Counted from the stretch's first letter, positions 1-12,558 are shown. The stretch is DNA of 64,000 nucleotides from Vesta saturnalis (GCA_036346205.1 JARFJB010000821.1:1657722-1721721); one strand, 5' to 3'. Program-made: numbers and translations. The notes: generated by a model from the sequence alone, not told the origin.

Positions 1-118
1 GAACCCGGCCCATGCCACTGAGCTATGTCGGTAGCTTGCACTTTATCTTTATGGGCTAATGTTCCTAGTGATCGTTTTACCCGTAACAATAACCTTCTAT
101 ACCTACATATGTATATGT

Positions 119-141
119 GTGAGAGAGTGCTCCTCTCTCAC
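119..141. repeat. Short perfect hairpin, GTGAGAGAG stem
   Basis: GTGAGAGAG (119-127) is followed by TGCTC and then CTCTCTCAC (133-141), a 9-bp perfect stem with a 5-nt loop. The rest of 1-290 shows no coding frame that I recognise. Function unknown; it may be chance or part of an old repeat. Confidence 0.35.
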
Positions 142-298
142 GGTTCAGAGATGGTTGACCTTTTCGGGTAATCATACAAAAGTTCGGAGCAAAGTCTGGT
201 GCCCCAGATAAGTATACAGTATCGACAATTTAATCTATTCTGTTCTGTTAAAAACGACAATGTTTCACACAACTAACACATGTTTCTATTTATTCCAG

Positions 299-625
299 AT
301 ACGTAGGGCGTCAGCAGCGAGCCACAACAACCGAGCGACAACAGGACAGTCCACACAACATACTCTAACATCACCACATCTCCACAACTCATCCTTTTTT
401 TTTCCCGAACGACCAACAATGCAAAGCACAACACTGTCAACAGGCAATCCACACGACACGCAACCCAACAACTTCACAATCCACGCGCTGAAGAGGAAGA
501 AGATTCCTGAGCAGCGCACCACCAATACAACACAATGCACATCTATTATTATATTTAGTTTTAAGTGTGATATGTAGTATAACAATGAATTGTTAATTTC
601 TAAAATTTTTAATAAACTTTGTTGA
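299..625 (+). other. Possible 3'-terminal exon or transposon 3' end, CA-rich
   Basis: A pyrimidine-rich acceptor-like TATTCCAG ends at 298. After it the base composition changes sharply to A/C-rich until about 545, then returns to AT-rich DNA with an AATAAA at 611-616. A frame open from 260 to 577 encodes Thr, Asn, His and Ser-rich protein with no recognisable domain, and the opposite strand is open too, as expected of CA-rich sequence. This may be the last exon of a gene starting outside the window, or the end of a retroelement. I do not assign a function. Confidence 0.25.
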
Positions 626-640
626 AGCAGAAGATTATTA

Positions 641-2290
641 GTGAAACCCTTTTATTAATTTGAGAGGAAAAATTAATTAGTTTCTTTGTAAATAATAGCA
701 CTTTCCTTATTGTAAGTTTTAGAAGTTTTCGTTTTGTTGAAAGAGAAATTACGTTTTATAAAATTGAATTGAGTATAAATTATTACTTTGCACGGAGTAT
801 CGTTGGCAAATTTAATTTGTGGCCGTCAAACTGTCGCCGTTTTTTCGATAATATTTTGGTCTCAAACAAAGAGTTTAGATTTATTACGTTGTTTTAAGGT
901 TCAATATAGTAGAGTTTCGTTATCATAGGCATATCATATTACAGAGGTACCTTTTGGGAAAGCAATTTGGATGGATGATGCAATTTTTTCAATTCGTCGT
1001 ACGAATTCAACTCGTTTTTGGCGCTATTTAAAATTTTAAGTAGTAAATAGTTGTAATTGGTTAATTAGCACATTAGGGAGATGTTATTAAAGATAGTTGC
1101 TACTGAAGAATATAAATTATTGTGTATTTTATTATTTTTCCGTGTGTTCTAACGGATGAATACGCTGGCTTCTGAGATTAACGTCTTATTATTATATCGC
1201 TTAAACTTTACTACAAGCATATTCGTTATTTGTTATACTGGCGAATTTATATCGAAATTGTATGTGACGAACGCGCAAGGAGGAGAACGCAAATTATTTG
1301 TTAAAACCATTTGTTATTTTGGCGTATGAATCTGATTTACAATAAATTTTAGTAAATGCCGACGTTGAAACTAGCTAGTATCACCGCCTATTAAGTAAAC
1401 TAGGTGATTTAACTGAGGAGAATGATTTGATTAATGGAACTATTGTGTTGACATCTCGATGGTGTTTCTTATTATTCATAATACATATCTTTAGGTTAAT
1501 GTACTTATTGTGCCTTTTTAAACGGAAATCCATTTATTATACAGCATATTTACGCACATTTTAAGTGTTTATTTTTTTATGAGTCATTAAATTACTGTTA
1601 ATATTTCTGTGTTCATTTTAAATAAAGTACCTAATTACATTCAAAAGAAATCATTGATTATTGAATTACAACGTAACTTTTAAAGGTGGATGAGTTAATG
1701 CATCGTATTATTTTCCTGAATTTGAGCATATTTGACGGCAAAGTGATTTAATTAAGACCGGTCGTAAACTGGTTTAAAGTGATTTCCTTTCTTGGATTAA
1801 TAACTTTATGGAAATATCAGATTCATTAAGTAAAGTTGAGTAACAACAGAATTATCGTTTTTTTATCAGATTAGTGATTGATTTTTTCGGCACGCAATCA
1901 TTTTAGATAAGCGTGCGAGAATATTTGTAGCCTTTCAGGTATAATTTGATTATTTGTTATGGCGAAGCTGTATATTTTACCTAATTTAAGAATTACACCT
2001 CGATTTTGTCGTTTATTACATTTTTGAACGCGTTTGGTGTTGTTGGGCGTATTTTTTTTCGTTTTGAAATTGAATAATTAATTACCGTTTTGAATAGTTA
2101 TTTTTGGGTATTTGAGCCTATGATTTTAGAGCTAACTTTATCAAAACGTTTAATGAATTTTAGTTTTATTTTTGCAATTATGCGGATTTTATGTGAAGCC
2201 TAAGGTATTATTGAAGTTTAGGTGAACTTTGCGTAAATATTTTTGGAGTAGAATTTTCAGAGATGCCGGGAAAGTCAATGTAAGACAAAC
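641..2290. other. AT-rich non-coding stretch
   Basis: No open frame of interest, no recognisable protein fragment, RNA gene or clear repeat on either strand. The composition is evenly T- and A-rich. Confidence 0.6.
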
Positions 2291-2294
2291 AATT

Positions 2295-2460
2295 AATTTG
2301 AGTGGGTATTTTTAGGAATAGTTGGGCATTTTTTTAGGTATTTTAGGTATTTTATGTGAATTTAAGAGTATTTTAGGGTCTTTTTTCGGGAAATAAGGTG
2401 TTTTTAGGTACTTTTTGACAAATTTCAGTAGCTTCCCCCTCGTATTTTTATAGGACATTT
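2295..2460. repeat. Degenerate T-rich repeat, TTTTAGGTA units
   Basis: Variants of TTTTTAGGTATTTTAGG recur over about 150 bp (for example 2331-2355 and 2398-2412). This is a low-complexity degenerate tandem array with no coding capacity; the minus-strand open frame across it (rich in Lys and Pro) is a by-product of composition. Confidence 0.5.
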
Positions 2461-2709
2461 TAAACAAAAAAAAACCCAACGTAAGCAAATGCAAATGCGT
2501 ACTGAAATACGCGTTAGAAGCGTTTAAATAATTGACAAATATCTGTCAATGAGAATTTAAATTTTTTTGTGCATAAAATAATTGAAATTCTCTTTGTCAA
2601 AAATTTGTCAATTATTTAAACATCTATTTTTTGCACTTTCACATATTACTTTCGAAAGAGCAGAAATATGTCTATGGATTATAAAGTACTTTCATTACCT
2701 TCCAATCTA

Positions 2710-4099
2710 CAGAGTGATTCTTATAAGAACCGTCACGAAGCAGGAGCATATAGTGGAATCCAAAATGTGTTGATTTAACGCAACTTACCTGTACACTAAA
2801 TTGCACACCTGAGAAATAGTTAACCTTGAAGGTGGGGTTTAAAATTTCAAAATAAATCATTATCTCAATTATACTTGTATTTAGAAAAACCAAATTTGGT
2901 ACACGTTGTAAGTGTACCAAGAGCATTAATCGCCAGTAAGTAGTCCAACTGTACCATTTTAAAGGGTTGATAAGGAATGATGCACCATTAAAATGTAACA
3001 CTATTTTGTTATACGTCGGCGGACTTATTGATTTTTTTTATGGGGAATTTAATTCTAAAACTTTTCTTGCTCTTGTTATTTTTCAAAAATCAACAAAACC
3101 CGAATTATTAAAAACACTCATTGTAGCCGTGTTATTTAAAATCAACGAAAATTTAAAAGTTGGCTATGAAATTAAACGTCAAACTTGACGTTTGGTTAAA
3201 AGTTTATTTTACGCCAAGACATTAATTTAAAAAAAAATTCTCTTTAATGATGAAGCTTGCCTCACTCGCAGAGGTATTACAAATTTACATAACTATCATA
3301 AGTATTTCGACGTAAACCCCCATTTAGTAACTCTTCGACGTTTCCAAAGCGAGTTTAAAATAAATGCTTGGATAGGTGTTATTGATTAGTATTTAATTAG
3401 TCCAGTTATTTTTCCGAAACGACTAAATGGCGAAATGGCCAAAACAATCTCCCGGATCTACTTGACGAGGTGCCAATACCACTCACACAAGAACATTGGT
3501 TTATGCACAATGGTGCACCGCCTCATTTTAGTATTATTGTTAGAGACTTTTTAAACCACAAATAAATGTAGTGGAAGAGGAAATAATTGCCCACGAGTTT
3601 AACCTTTACGATCACGAGACCTCTACAAATGAGACTTCTTTCTTTGATCTCATAGCCAACTTTTGAATTTTCAATGATTTTAAATAACACAGCTGCAATG
3701 CGTGTTTTTAGTTCTTCGAATTTTTTGAAAGTAACTATAGTAAGGAAATGTTTAGAATTAAATTCCCCATAAAACAAAGTAATAATTGTTTTAGTCCGCC
3801 AACTGGTTAAAAAATCTGTCACATTTCAATGGTGCATCATCCCTTATCAACGTTTTGAAATGCTACAACTGGACTCTACTTACTGTGTGTTAATCTTCTT
3901 GGTACACTCACAACCTGTACTAAATTTGATTTTTCTAAGTCAGGTATAACTGAGACATTGATTTTTTCGAAAGTAAAACCCCAGTTTGAAAGCCTAACAC
4001 TTCTCAAGGGTGCAACTTAATACAGTTGCCTTAAATCATCATATTTTGGATTCCCCTAAATGACCCTACTTTGTGTCGGTTCTTATATGAATCACCTTG
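2710..4099 (+). mobile_element. Mariner-like element with ~460 bp inverted arms
   Basis: The left arm (2710-3174) is an imperfect inverted copy of the right arm (about 3642-4099). The ends match as CAGAGTGATTC and CAAGGTGATTC, each next to a TA dinucleotide (2708-2709 and 4100-4101), as expected of a Tc1/mariner target duplication. Between the arms lies a decayed DUF4817-type transposase fragment. Both arms keep a similar short frame (contains FYGEFNSK), which reflects the shared arm sequence and not two genes. The element is inactive. Confidence 0.65.
3241..3570 (+). pseudogene. Mariner-like (DUF4817-type) transposase fragment
   Basis: Plus-strand reading frames here show transposase catalytic-core landmarks. 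The segment near 3245 reads NDEACLTRRGITN (first catalytic Asp, usually SDE). Near 3330-3410 is a stretch with FKINAWIGVID and LIGPVIFPKRLNG. Near 3450-3560 is PDLLDEVPIPLTQEHWF followed by MHNGAPPHFS, where the family has DGAPAHFS, so the second catalytic Asp is Asn. At least one stop and frame change separate the pieces, and the N-terminal DNA-binding part and C-terminus are missing. It is a non-functional remnant inside the inverted-arm element. Confidence 0.6.
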
Positions 4100-4103
4100 T
4101 ATT

Positions 4104-5774
4104 ATCACGCTATACCATATTATTATGTAACCGCTTTCGTAGTTCGGTCATAATGAAAATTGTAAAACAACAATAATTATTTATACCAGTTGACATTTAA
4201 ACCTTCAAGTTCATTGCTTATTATACGGAAATTTAAAATAAAGTAGCTCCTAGCCTAAACCATCGGCCTTTCATTGAATGATGCATTACTTCACACGATT
4301 CTGAAGTGATTTTTAGAAAAGTACTCTTTGCTATGAGAGTGCTGAACTTGAATAACTTTCCCCAGTAGCAAGAAACCGAAGTGTTCACCATTACGCGATC
4401 ATCTACGCTTCTGGCACTTCTTAGATGTGTATTTTGTTTTAAAATATACCTACTTTATTTAATTCCTCATGTTTTCGCTCTGTAACTCCTTCACCAGAAT
4501 CTCAGGTATCCTTTTTTTTGCGTCTTGCAATCCAAGACTTTACAAAAAAAAACTGTTTCTGCAACGGGATGTTTCGGAGCAAAGACGTTTTAGCTCCAGG
4601 GTGTTTCAGCGCCTGGGTTTATCGACATACATTGCTTTGATCTTGATTCTACTTTATATATGTCAATACTGACTCTATCCCAATACTTATTTGGAATAAA
4701 ACCAAAGTTGTATTTTTTTTTTGACTTGCTCTTCACGCTATTACTAATTTTTTTCTTCAAGTTCTTCAAGTACCTTTCTTGAATTATTTCTGAGTCGATG
4801 CTGCTTTCTGCGTGCATGATAATGATTTAGGTGAATGCTATTGCGTAAGCTTAATATTTTCGTTATTAGCTTTTTTACTCGTTCATTCAGTCGCTCGCTC
4901 ACTCATCCATTCATGGTTCTTGTTCGGACTCTAACCTTGATGAAATTGAAATACGAGACCGAAATTTTCATGGTATATTCCTTGTTACAAATAAAGCTTA
5001 TGATATCTAACCGTGTTTACCTATAAACATCGGAGACATGAGGAAAAATCTTCAAGCAAGCTCGACAGTACCTTTGTAACAACACGAGATCCGAAAAAAA
5101 CTACATTAGCAAAACTTATAAGATAGTGGTCATGGAATAAGCGTGTTGCCAAGTTAACCCTCTGGAGAAGGCCCTGGGTCATAGCAAAACGCAAAGCAGC
5201 TGAAAGAACGCTTCAAAAACCTAACACTTGCCATAGCTAACATTCAACAGCCGGTAATAAACTTCATTAGTGCCACTGTGATCTGGATTTTCGGTAAACA
5301 ATCTTAGACTAGATCTGATAACAATTCTTGAATAATAACAGAAAATAAGATAAATGCCTATAAATAAATAACTCAGGTCTTAATTTAATATTCGGGAAAT
5401 TACGTTAACTTTAATTAGTATTAGCATAATCAATCTGTAGTGCTTAAATACATTTTTGGAAAAGTAACAGCTTAAAACAAGATCTGGCCACACGAGCTAT
5501 TAAAATAATTAATATCCAAACTAAGTTTAAAAGGATAGGGTCCAAGATCGCAATTAATCTTCTTGAAATATCAGTTTTAAATTCTAACTAATTCTTAAAT
5601 TTACATATCTCCGCTCAACCAGTGTAACTACAATCAAAATATTCATGTGAGAGAACGTAGGAGGCCATTAAACTTGATATTAATGTTAATGATACCTAAT
5701 GTAATAATTAAAACATGTATCCACAATGTTAAAACTGATTTTTACTTAAAATTCTGTTCTTATAAACACCAAAT
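4104..5774. other. AT-rich stretch without recognised genes
   Basis: Short open frames are present, such as 4469-4672 and 4835-5026, but none shows a domain, a repeated copy elsewhere in the window, or splice and polyadenylation signals that would support a gene. Confidence 0.55.
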
Positions 5775-5775
5775 A

Positions 5776-6436
5776 CAGGGTTGCTCATTAGTGCGTCAAA
5801 GTGCGATATCTCAGTAAATATTTAACGCAAAGTGCGCAGGAGCACCGTCATGCTGTAACAACATATTTTACTTTAAAACAATAAGAATGTTTCGCAAAAG
5901 TTGGGGCAAATCATTTTGCAAAAAATGCAAATATTCAGCACCATTCAAATGTCCGTTAAAGAAATGTGACTCAACTATAAAATCACCCATAATACGACTC
6001 TGAGTGAAAGTTGACTCGTCGGAGAGTAATAGGTTTTGGCAAAAATGTAGGTGTTATTCTTTCCATTACCAACCCCCATTGGCAACTAGTTCTCCTAATC
6101 TGCAAATCGGGACCCAACAGTTCTTGATGGAAGGTTATACTGTAGTCAAGATACTTGTTCATCTTTAAGTTGCCGAACTCATAGAAGTCTCCGAAATTAC
6201 CGACAACAAAGCATTCAATTGATCTTCACCACTTGTCCTGTTAGTCCTTTCACATTTACATAATTCACATTGCCTGTTATAGTAAACCGTTTTTTAAGTT
6301 TTTCTAAACTTCCAAGCGAGGGTTGTCTTCTATCGGCACATTTTTGCGCATACATCTTTTGAGTTAGCAAACAATTTTGATTAGCAGATCCCACAACGTA
6401 GATCGTGTCAATCAGTTCCGTTCTTTCGAAATTCAT
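5776..6436 (-). pseudogene. DUF4817-type mariner-like transposase remnant
   Basis: The minus-strand start at 6436 opens a 73-codon N-terminal piece (MNFERTELIDTIYVVGSANQ, then a GSLEKLKKRF helix) typical of the helix-turn-helix region of insect DUF4817 transposases. Further on, around 5820-6040, minus-strand frames read LLLSDESTFTQS (first catalytic Asp), HLNGAEYLHFLQNDLPQLL and LLQHDGAPAHFA (second catalytic Asp). Stops and frameshifts separate the parts and the C-terminal third is absent. The element begins near 5776 with TACAGGGTTGCTCATTAG, a terminus type common to this group. A related inverted end lies near 9661-9715, beyond the piggyBac element. Confidence 0.6.
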
Positions 6437-6754
6437 CTGTATTTAGTTAACTACAAACATTAATATGAGATAAGAATGAAATATGCAAAGCGAATGCGTA
6501 ACTACTCACCATGTGGAACATAATGAACAACTTTAAAAATTGTGTAAGAGATATTTACAAAAATTATCTTTGGATTGAAAAAAGTAAGAAATAACGAACG
6601 TACAATGTAATAGTACGTGTCACTTACAAACAACTATGACATTTGTGATATTTTCGGGAAAAAACGCAGACATCAATAAACAAACTTTTTTTTTGTTCCT
6701 ATATCAACATGCAGCCGGACGACTTTAAAATAAAAATTAATTAATTTTTTTAAG

Positions 6755-7132
6755 TTTGCCGAATAATTCGAAAACGGACATCTTACATAAACTGATCTTA
6801 AAATTTGACGATAAAGATTAGAGTATTCCATTTGAAATAAGTTATTCAGGTTTGAAACCATGCAACTTAGGATTTATATTTCGGGGGTTGTAGACACCTT
6901 TTTTTGATTAAACTACGTCAAAACGTAGCTTATTAGATTTTCTTGGAGCCCCAGAATACCGATTCCGAAATTCGCAGAGCTCAGGGTACAGCACCGACTT
7001 GTGTGGAACCCTGCAGCTGTCAAAATGTTTATATTTTTCCAAATAATTCGAAAACGGTAAATTTGTAAGATAAAACATCATGCATAAATTAACATTAAAA
7101 TTTGACGATAAATCTGAATATGGTCTATTTAA
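6755..7132. repeat. Degenerate ~90 bp direct repeat, two copies
   Basis: 6755-6838 and about 7037-7130 share AATAATTCGAAAACGG and then AAATTTGACGATAAA with similar spacing. The second copy ends at the TTAA where the piggyBac element inserted. It is probably an older non-autonomous element used as insertion target. No coding capacity is evident. Confidence 0.45.
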
Positions 7133-7419
7133 CCCTTTGAAGTCGGATTTTTTTTTTCAAATTGGGAAGACTTGTTTTACATTCCTTGTGGTTAGATGGG
7201 ATAATATTGGTGAAAAAAAATTACTGACGTCAATTTTAAATCAAAAGACCGCCATTTTGAATGGGACATGTATATATTCCATTCAGGCATTTATAGTGGG
7301 ACATAATTAACCCAGTAGATATGAAGAAAATATTTTATTACGAAAATAAAACATCAAAATATTAAAAAAAAACAATAATTACTACTTCTAAAAAACTAAG
7401 AAAGGTAAGAACTCATAAC

Positions 7420-9160
7420 TTATTTCAAATGATATGGTGTGAAGCAAGTTTTACATAGTGGTATGTTACAACTCTGACATATAGTTGTTCGTTTTTCTTT
7501 TTTGAACTGAAGGGAACATCGTTGGCATCTTCTGCGTGTTTTTGCTTCTACAGGTAAATAATCGCCAACGTTAAACATCTTCCGTTTTTTCATTGTAGAA
7601 CGACCCAAAGATACAGCTGATCTTCTTTTAACCTCGGCGTTTTCTCTGCCCAGTGATATTAACCCTTCAGCTGTAGTAATAAGAAACGGCAAAAAACGTG
7701 ATTTTTCTTTCCTCTGTAAATCGTTGAACAAGATATGAGAATTTAGAACATATGTCATCAAAAGCCTGAAGAAAACTTTCTTCCACCACTTTCCACGACT
7801 TTCGATCGAAATCATGTAGACCAATAATCTGGTCTGCTAAATCTACTCCACTCATGTATAGGTTATAGAACTCCAGCATTTCAGGACAAGGTATATCGTT
7901 TCTAGAACCGTCCTTTCCTGTCCGTTTTACAGTTGTTATTTTACCACTAAAACAATTACTTATTGCAAGCAAGTCCTTAGTGTCCTGCCATCTGGTGATT
8001 ACAGTCCCATTATTATTTACCCTAAATTCAGAATCACCCCGCTTCAGTTTACTTATAAATTTAGGGACATTCTTTCTATGTTTCATCAATGTAGCTACTG
8101 CTGGATATGGCATTGTATCGAGTAAATAGACAGACGCAAAAAATCTATAGAAACAGAGTGCTACTTGCGGATGCCTAATAGTACTAATTAATTTTCCCAC
8201 CACTCTTTTTCCTAAAGTTCCTTCGGAGTTTTCAGTATCCTTACCTTCATACACATTCATGTCATAAACATAACCGGTACAAGAGTCACTGCGAACCCAT
8301 ATCTTGATACCTCTTTTGATGGGTTTCATGGAAAGATACTGCTTGAGCGCAGATCCTCCCTTGAATTTCGCCATGGATTCATCTATACTTTGGAAGGTTG
8401 CTTCAGTCCGAAATTTTGGAAAAGTAGTTTTGAGGCAATTGACAACATCTTCAATATAATATGATTTACCAGCATTTGTAGGTTTTACAGGGTCATTGAA
8501 ATACATCTTGGACAGCAAAAGCTTACATCGATCTCTGGAAATAGCGTTTTTGATTGCTGCATTTCCAAGCGATTCATTTTGAGACCAATAGTCGTTGAAT
8601 GTAGGAACTCGGTTATAAGACATTATAAGTGTGACTCCTAATACTACCATAATTTCATGATAATAGGTTAAAATTCGTTTTTTCTTAGAGTCCTTTTCAA
8701 ACTGTTCTAAACGTAAATTTGTACAACGCGCAATATTCATTAGAAGACTTTTTGGAAAAACTTTCAGAAATATTTGAACTTCGGTCAAATTTCGAGGAAG
8801 ATTGCAATTTACGTCTTGTTTTTGAGGAAGCTGAAGGCGAGATATAAAACTTCCATCATTGACAAACCACATATTTTCTACTTGTTCTTGTTCCTCATTA
8901 GCCCCTAACTCTACTTCATCTACACCCTGCTGCGCGACCTCTTGTTCTTCTTCTCCTTGCAACTGATCTTCATCTGACCCTTCGGTTCCGTCAGAGGTCA
9001 TTTCCATTTCATTTTCTTCGACCTCGCTATCTGAAGGAGCATAACCGGAGTCTGATGAACTACTGGCATGAAATGGATCGATTTCCGAATTATCATCACT
9101 TTCAAATAACTTTTCTATTTCCTCCTCTAGTTCTTTTACAGAAAGCGGTCTTCGACTCAT
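7420..9160 (-). pseudogene. piggyBac transposase, frameshifted and catalytically altered
   Basis: This is the cut-and-paste transposase of the element. From MSRRPL at 9160 (chosen over an ATG four codons upstream because family proteins start here and TTCCAG precedes it) there is an acidic Ser/Glu-rich N-terminus of about 95 residues, then the DDE_Tnp_1_7 core: QSIDESM (first Asp), RWQDTKD, and MSGVDLADQ (third Asp). The usual second catalytic Asp is replaced: the motif reads CFYRFFAS with Tyr encoded at 8147-8149 where the family has Asp. A one-base frameshift near 7795-7808 separates this frame from the C-terminus (7420 to about 7800), which keeps the Cys-rich zinc-binding tail (RRCQRCSLQF, CQSCNIPLCKTCF). 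Minus-strand AATAAA lies at 7334-7339. Total length, about 580 codons, is normal for the family. The protein should be inactive. Confidence 0.85.
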
Positions 9161-9456
9161 CTGGAACAACAATGCCTATTGGGACAAACGTAACCCGAAG
9201 TAAATGACTAATGGGACATATGTGAACCGATAAAGTATTGACGATGATTTTGGCCAAATACTTATACCTAATTTATTTAGAAATATGTTATTACCTTTTT
9301 TGTCACGTATTTCTTTCAAATAAATACACATTTGCAAAAAAATATGCAAATAAATAATAAAAAGTTCACTTTAAATAGATGGTAGACGCTGAGTAACTGA
9401 CTGATAAAACACCGATATCAAGTTTATGCTAGGTTGCCACTATAATATGTTAATAA

Positions 9457-9491
9457 GTTAATATTTAACCCAAAATGGGTTAAATATTAAC
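9457..9491. repeat. Perfect 15-bp hairpin in piggyBac right end
   Basis: GTTAATATTTAACCC (9457-9471), loop AAAAT, then GGGTTAAATATTAAC (9477-9491). It lies about 60 bp inside the right terminus, where piggyBac elements often carry subterminal repeats, so it may help bind transposase. The function is inferred. Confidence 0.6.
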
Positions 9492-9552
9492 CAGTAGACA
9501 GTTTAAAAATTTGTGTGTGATATATATGTCCCGATAGTCTTCAAAGGTTTAA

Positions 9553-12500
9553 AAAAAAGCAATTTGTTACTACCACATTTTTATGACGCACCCCGTATAT
9601 TGTAAAATAATTTTAAAATACGCACCTTTTTAACACCGTAAGCTTTGATAGGAAGCATGTCATTCTAAAACTCATATTTACTGAGTGTTGCACTTTGACG
9701 CAATAATAAACAATGTATAAAATGAGCTATTCAATAATACTAATTCTTTTAACGCCGTTCCCAAAATTAAAATATTCATTAAACATGCCTAAGTGTAAAA
9801 ATTCTTTAATTAATTGCGGACAAAATTCAATTCATTAATGTCTTGTAATCTTTGGCAACTTTTGAAACTAATCTAAGTTAAAAGCCTAATTGGAAAGTAA
9901 AAAAACTGTAAAACCACCACTACAAATAAATTAAACTAAAATTTTGCAAGATAATTCGGCTTTAACTTTCTTTTGGGCTATTATGTAATAAATAAATGAA
10001 ATACGTAATTAATTCTTTAGAAAAAATAATTAAAAAGTACTACGTTAGAACCAAAAAATGTAATTACAAAATTTTCCACTCCCACTAAAATTGGTTAAAT
10101 TGAACTAAATTACCGAGAATGCCTATCAGTTGCAACAAAGAAACATTCTTCAACACCATACATATATTAAATAACAGAACTGAATGTTCAATAGATATTT
10201 ACACGTTCTCCCAGTTGGTGATACTTATCACTACCCTATTACCTCCTGATCTAATTAAATCTACTTTCTATCTAAAAGACGAAAGAATAGTAATTCGATG
10301 CGAAACCCCTTTAATCCGTCCTTAGTAAACTGATATTCAAAAGAAAACGAGAGAGTTTGACTGTCTAACTACGATATAACATATCAATTAAACTTTCAAG
10401 AACCTTTACGCTAGTAGTTTTGTATCCAAAATGGTTTAAAGCACTAAACTGACTTTTAGCTGTCCTTATAGCTATAAACTGGTTTGCAGACGTGCTTATT
10501 TACAATACACTTTAATAAAGAGTTATAAATTTTTCCTTTCCTATACGCAATTTAATTTGAACCTTAAACATTAATAGTGTTATATGCACTAAGCACAAAG
10601 TTTTCTATAACATTGTCTTTTTCAAATTGAAAAATTTGAATCAATTTTTTAAATAACCATTTCGTCAATTAAATAATTGAATTGCACATAATAGATAGAT
10701 ACTACATCCCACCGCAGGATTATGTAATTCAGAAGAATCAATCTTCTATATTTTATGGCAAAATGCGATTTGACTGTGGTTACCCTAACGACCGATATGT
10801 AATTTCTAACGTTTGATAGCGTCTCCACAGCAGAAGATTTCGCCACTACTTCAAATTTTTCTTTTATACCTCTAACCACACCATTATATTCCAACCGGTA
10901 AATTCAAAATTGACCACAAAAATCTTTCGATGCAAAACAGGGCATACACACCCTTCTACATCAACATGATTTTTCCGGTAGGATTCCAACTGTTTTATTA
11001 CAAATTCTGAGTAATTATATCCATTTACGCAATGAAGTAAAGCTCGATTTATTTTACGACAAGTGTCCAATTCTTCCCTATACTATGACATTAATTTTCA
11101 TAAACTGGCGGCGCAAAAGTTTGTAGACTCGATTTTGATGCGTAATAAGAAAATAAGCATTGGTTCTATTCGAGTGAACTCGGTAGCAAATGAAAGCTTA
11201 TTTAATTCTTCTTTATTTAGGCGTAACAAATATTCTTTAAGTGCATTTTAAAAACCATTACTTGGCCCGAACGAAGCAAAGTGTTCGTTTTTTGGGGGAT
11301 TAAGAGCCATACTAAAGATTTATTATCTGGAGATATTTAAACACTAGTTTTGTGAGAGTTACTTAAATGCACTGAATGACCAAAAACCAAATTACGTGTC
11401 CATTGAGTGTTCGTCAGCAATTGATCCGACTTTGGCTAAAAACTATGTTGATAAGCGAATTTCGTTGTGAACGCGTTATTATGGGTTTTCTCGATGACTA
11501 ATAACTGAATTATGTCTGTCAGCTTTTGGGCAGAATATTTATACGTTAAATTTACTATGGTCGCGGTAAATGAAATGCAAGTGCTAAATGTTGTGACCAA
11601 TCAGTACTCGTCAACATTCAGACGAAATGAGACCTAAAATCTTAATTTATAACTAATTTGGAGGCAAAACAACAGACCTTAATGAACTAGAGCTAAATTC
11701 TGTGATCCATGAGGGTTGGTCAGCATTTGAGTTGAATTTGTCCCAAAATCTACATGTATATACCAATTTTGCTATAAAAGCAGTAAAATGAATTCCCTCA
11801 ACGATTAAGCGTTAAATTTTAACTCAATAGGTATTTGTCTGAATTTGAGCCTAATATTGCCGAAAATCCATATTTACATTCCAAAATCATTGGGTACTAG
11901 CACAATGAAATGCCTTGATGAGAGTTAGTCTATGATACATGAATTGTAACGTACCAATCTCCACACCGTACCAAAACTTTCCTTGCCGGAGAGCTAACGA
12001 AAAGCATCCAAAATAGTCTAGGGTCTTGGCGGTAGCTCAATTCAGGTCCTTAACAATGACAAAATTGGAGTTAAAAGGAGAAGAAGTAATTAAAAAACGG
12101 CCCTAAATATTATAGTAACATTAACCACTTTTTTAATAAAAAAAGGTAAATTTAATTTTTTTTCACTTAATCAAATTCAGTTCCAACAATAAATGGTGAC
12201 AAAGCTTAAAATTGGCTTACCAAAATTGGGTCGACACTGCGGACACCGTATGCACCTCAGCTTAATGTTAATTAATGATGCCGGTCGGACAACTAAAAGG
12301 TATGCACCTCTTCTAACTAAAAACCGAATCGGTTCCGAAAATTTTTACTGTTTTGGCAATTTTCAAAACGGATTCCTGTCCATCCTTCCTTGCGCCCCTC
12401 TCCGCTTTTGCCACATAATTCCGTTGTCACCAAAAGGCACGCGTAACGAAAAGACGCGGAAAGTGCAAATTCTTATTTGCTTCAGTTTGCATAAGTTACT

Positions 12501-12558
12501 AAATTATAATTTAATCTTAGAGAACGAAAATTAACTACTAATGTGGACGAAACATTCC
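9553..12558. other. Non-coding AT-rich DNA with degenerate repeats
   Basis: 9661-9715 is an inverted match to 5785-5825 (shared GCGTCAAAGTGC and CTCAGTAAATAT). From about 11390 to 11960, loosely similar units with TTTCGTTGTGAACGCG, CTCGATGACTAA and GTCAGCATTTG recur, and similar words are found at 16160-16370 on the other side of the Pao element. No convincing coding frame was found; 10119-10325, 10864-11070 and 12193-12534 are open but unrecognised. Confidence 0.45.

Larger units (their letters stand above)
7133..9548 (-). mobile_element. piggyBac-type DNA transposon, 2.4 kb
   Basis: TTAA at 7129-7132 is followed by CCCTTTGAAG, and CTTCAAAGG is followed by TTAA at 9549-9552, matching the TTAA target duplication and CCC-starting terminal inverted repeats of the piggyBac superfamily. 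The interior holds one minus-strand transposase gene (frameshifted). The right end is slightly degenerate, with T for G next to the TTAA. A 15-bp perfect hairpin sits subterminally on the right. Confidence 0.85.

Noticed and set aside
260..585. Overlapping plus- and minus-strand frames of ~100 codons
   Set aside because: Both strands open because of CA-rich composition; no domain. Reported only as exon-like DNA.
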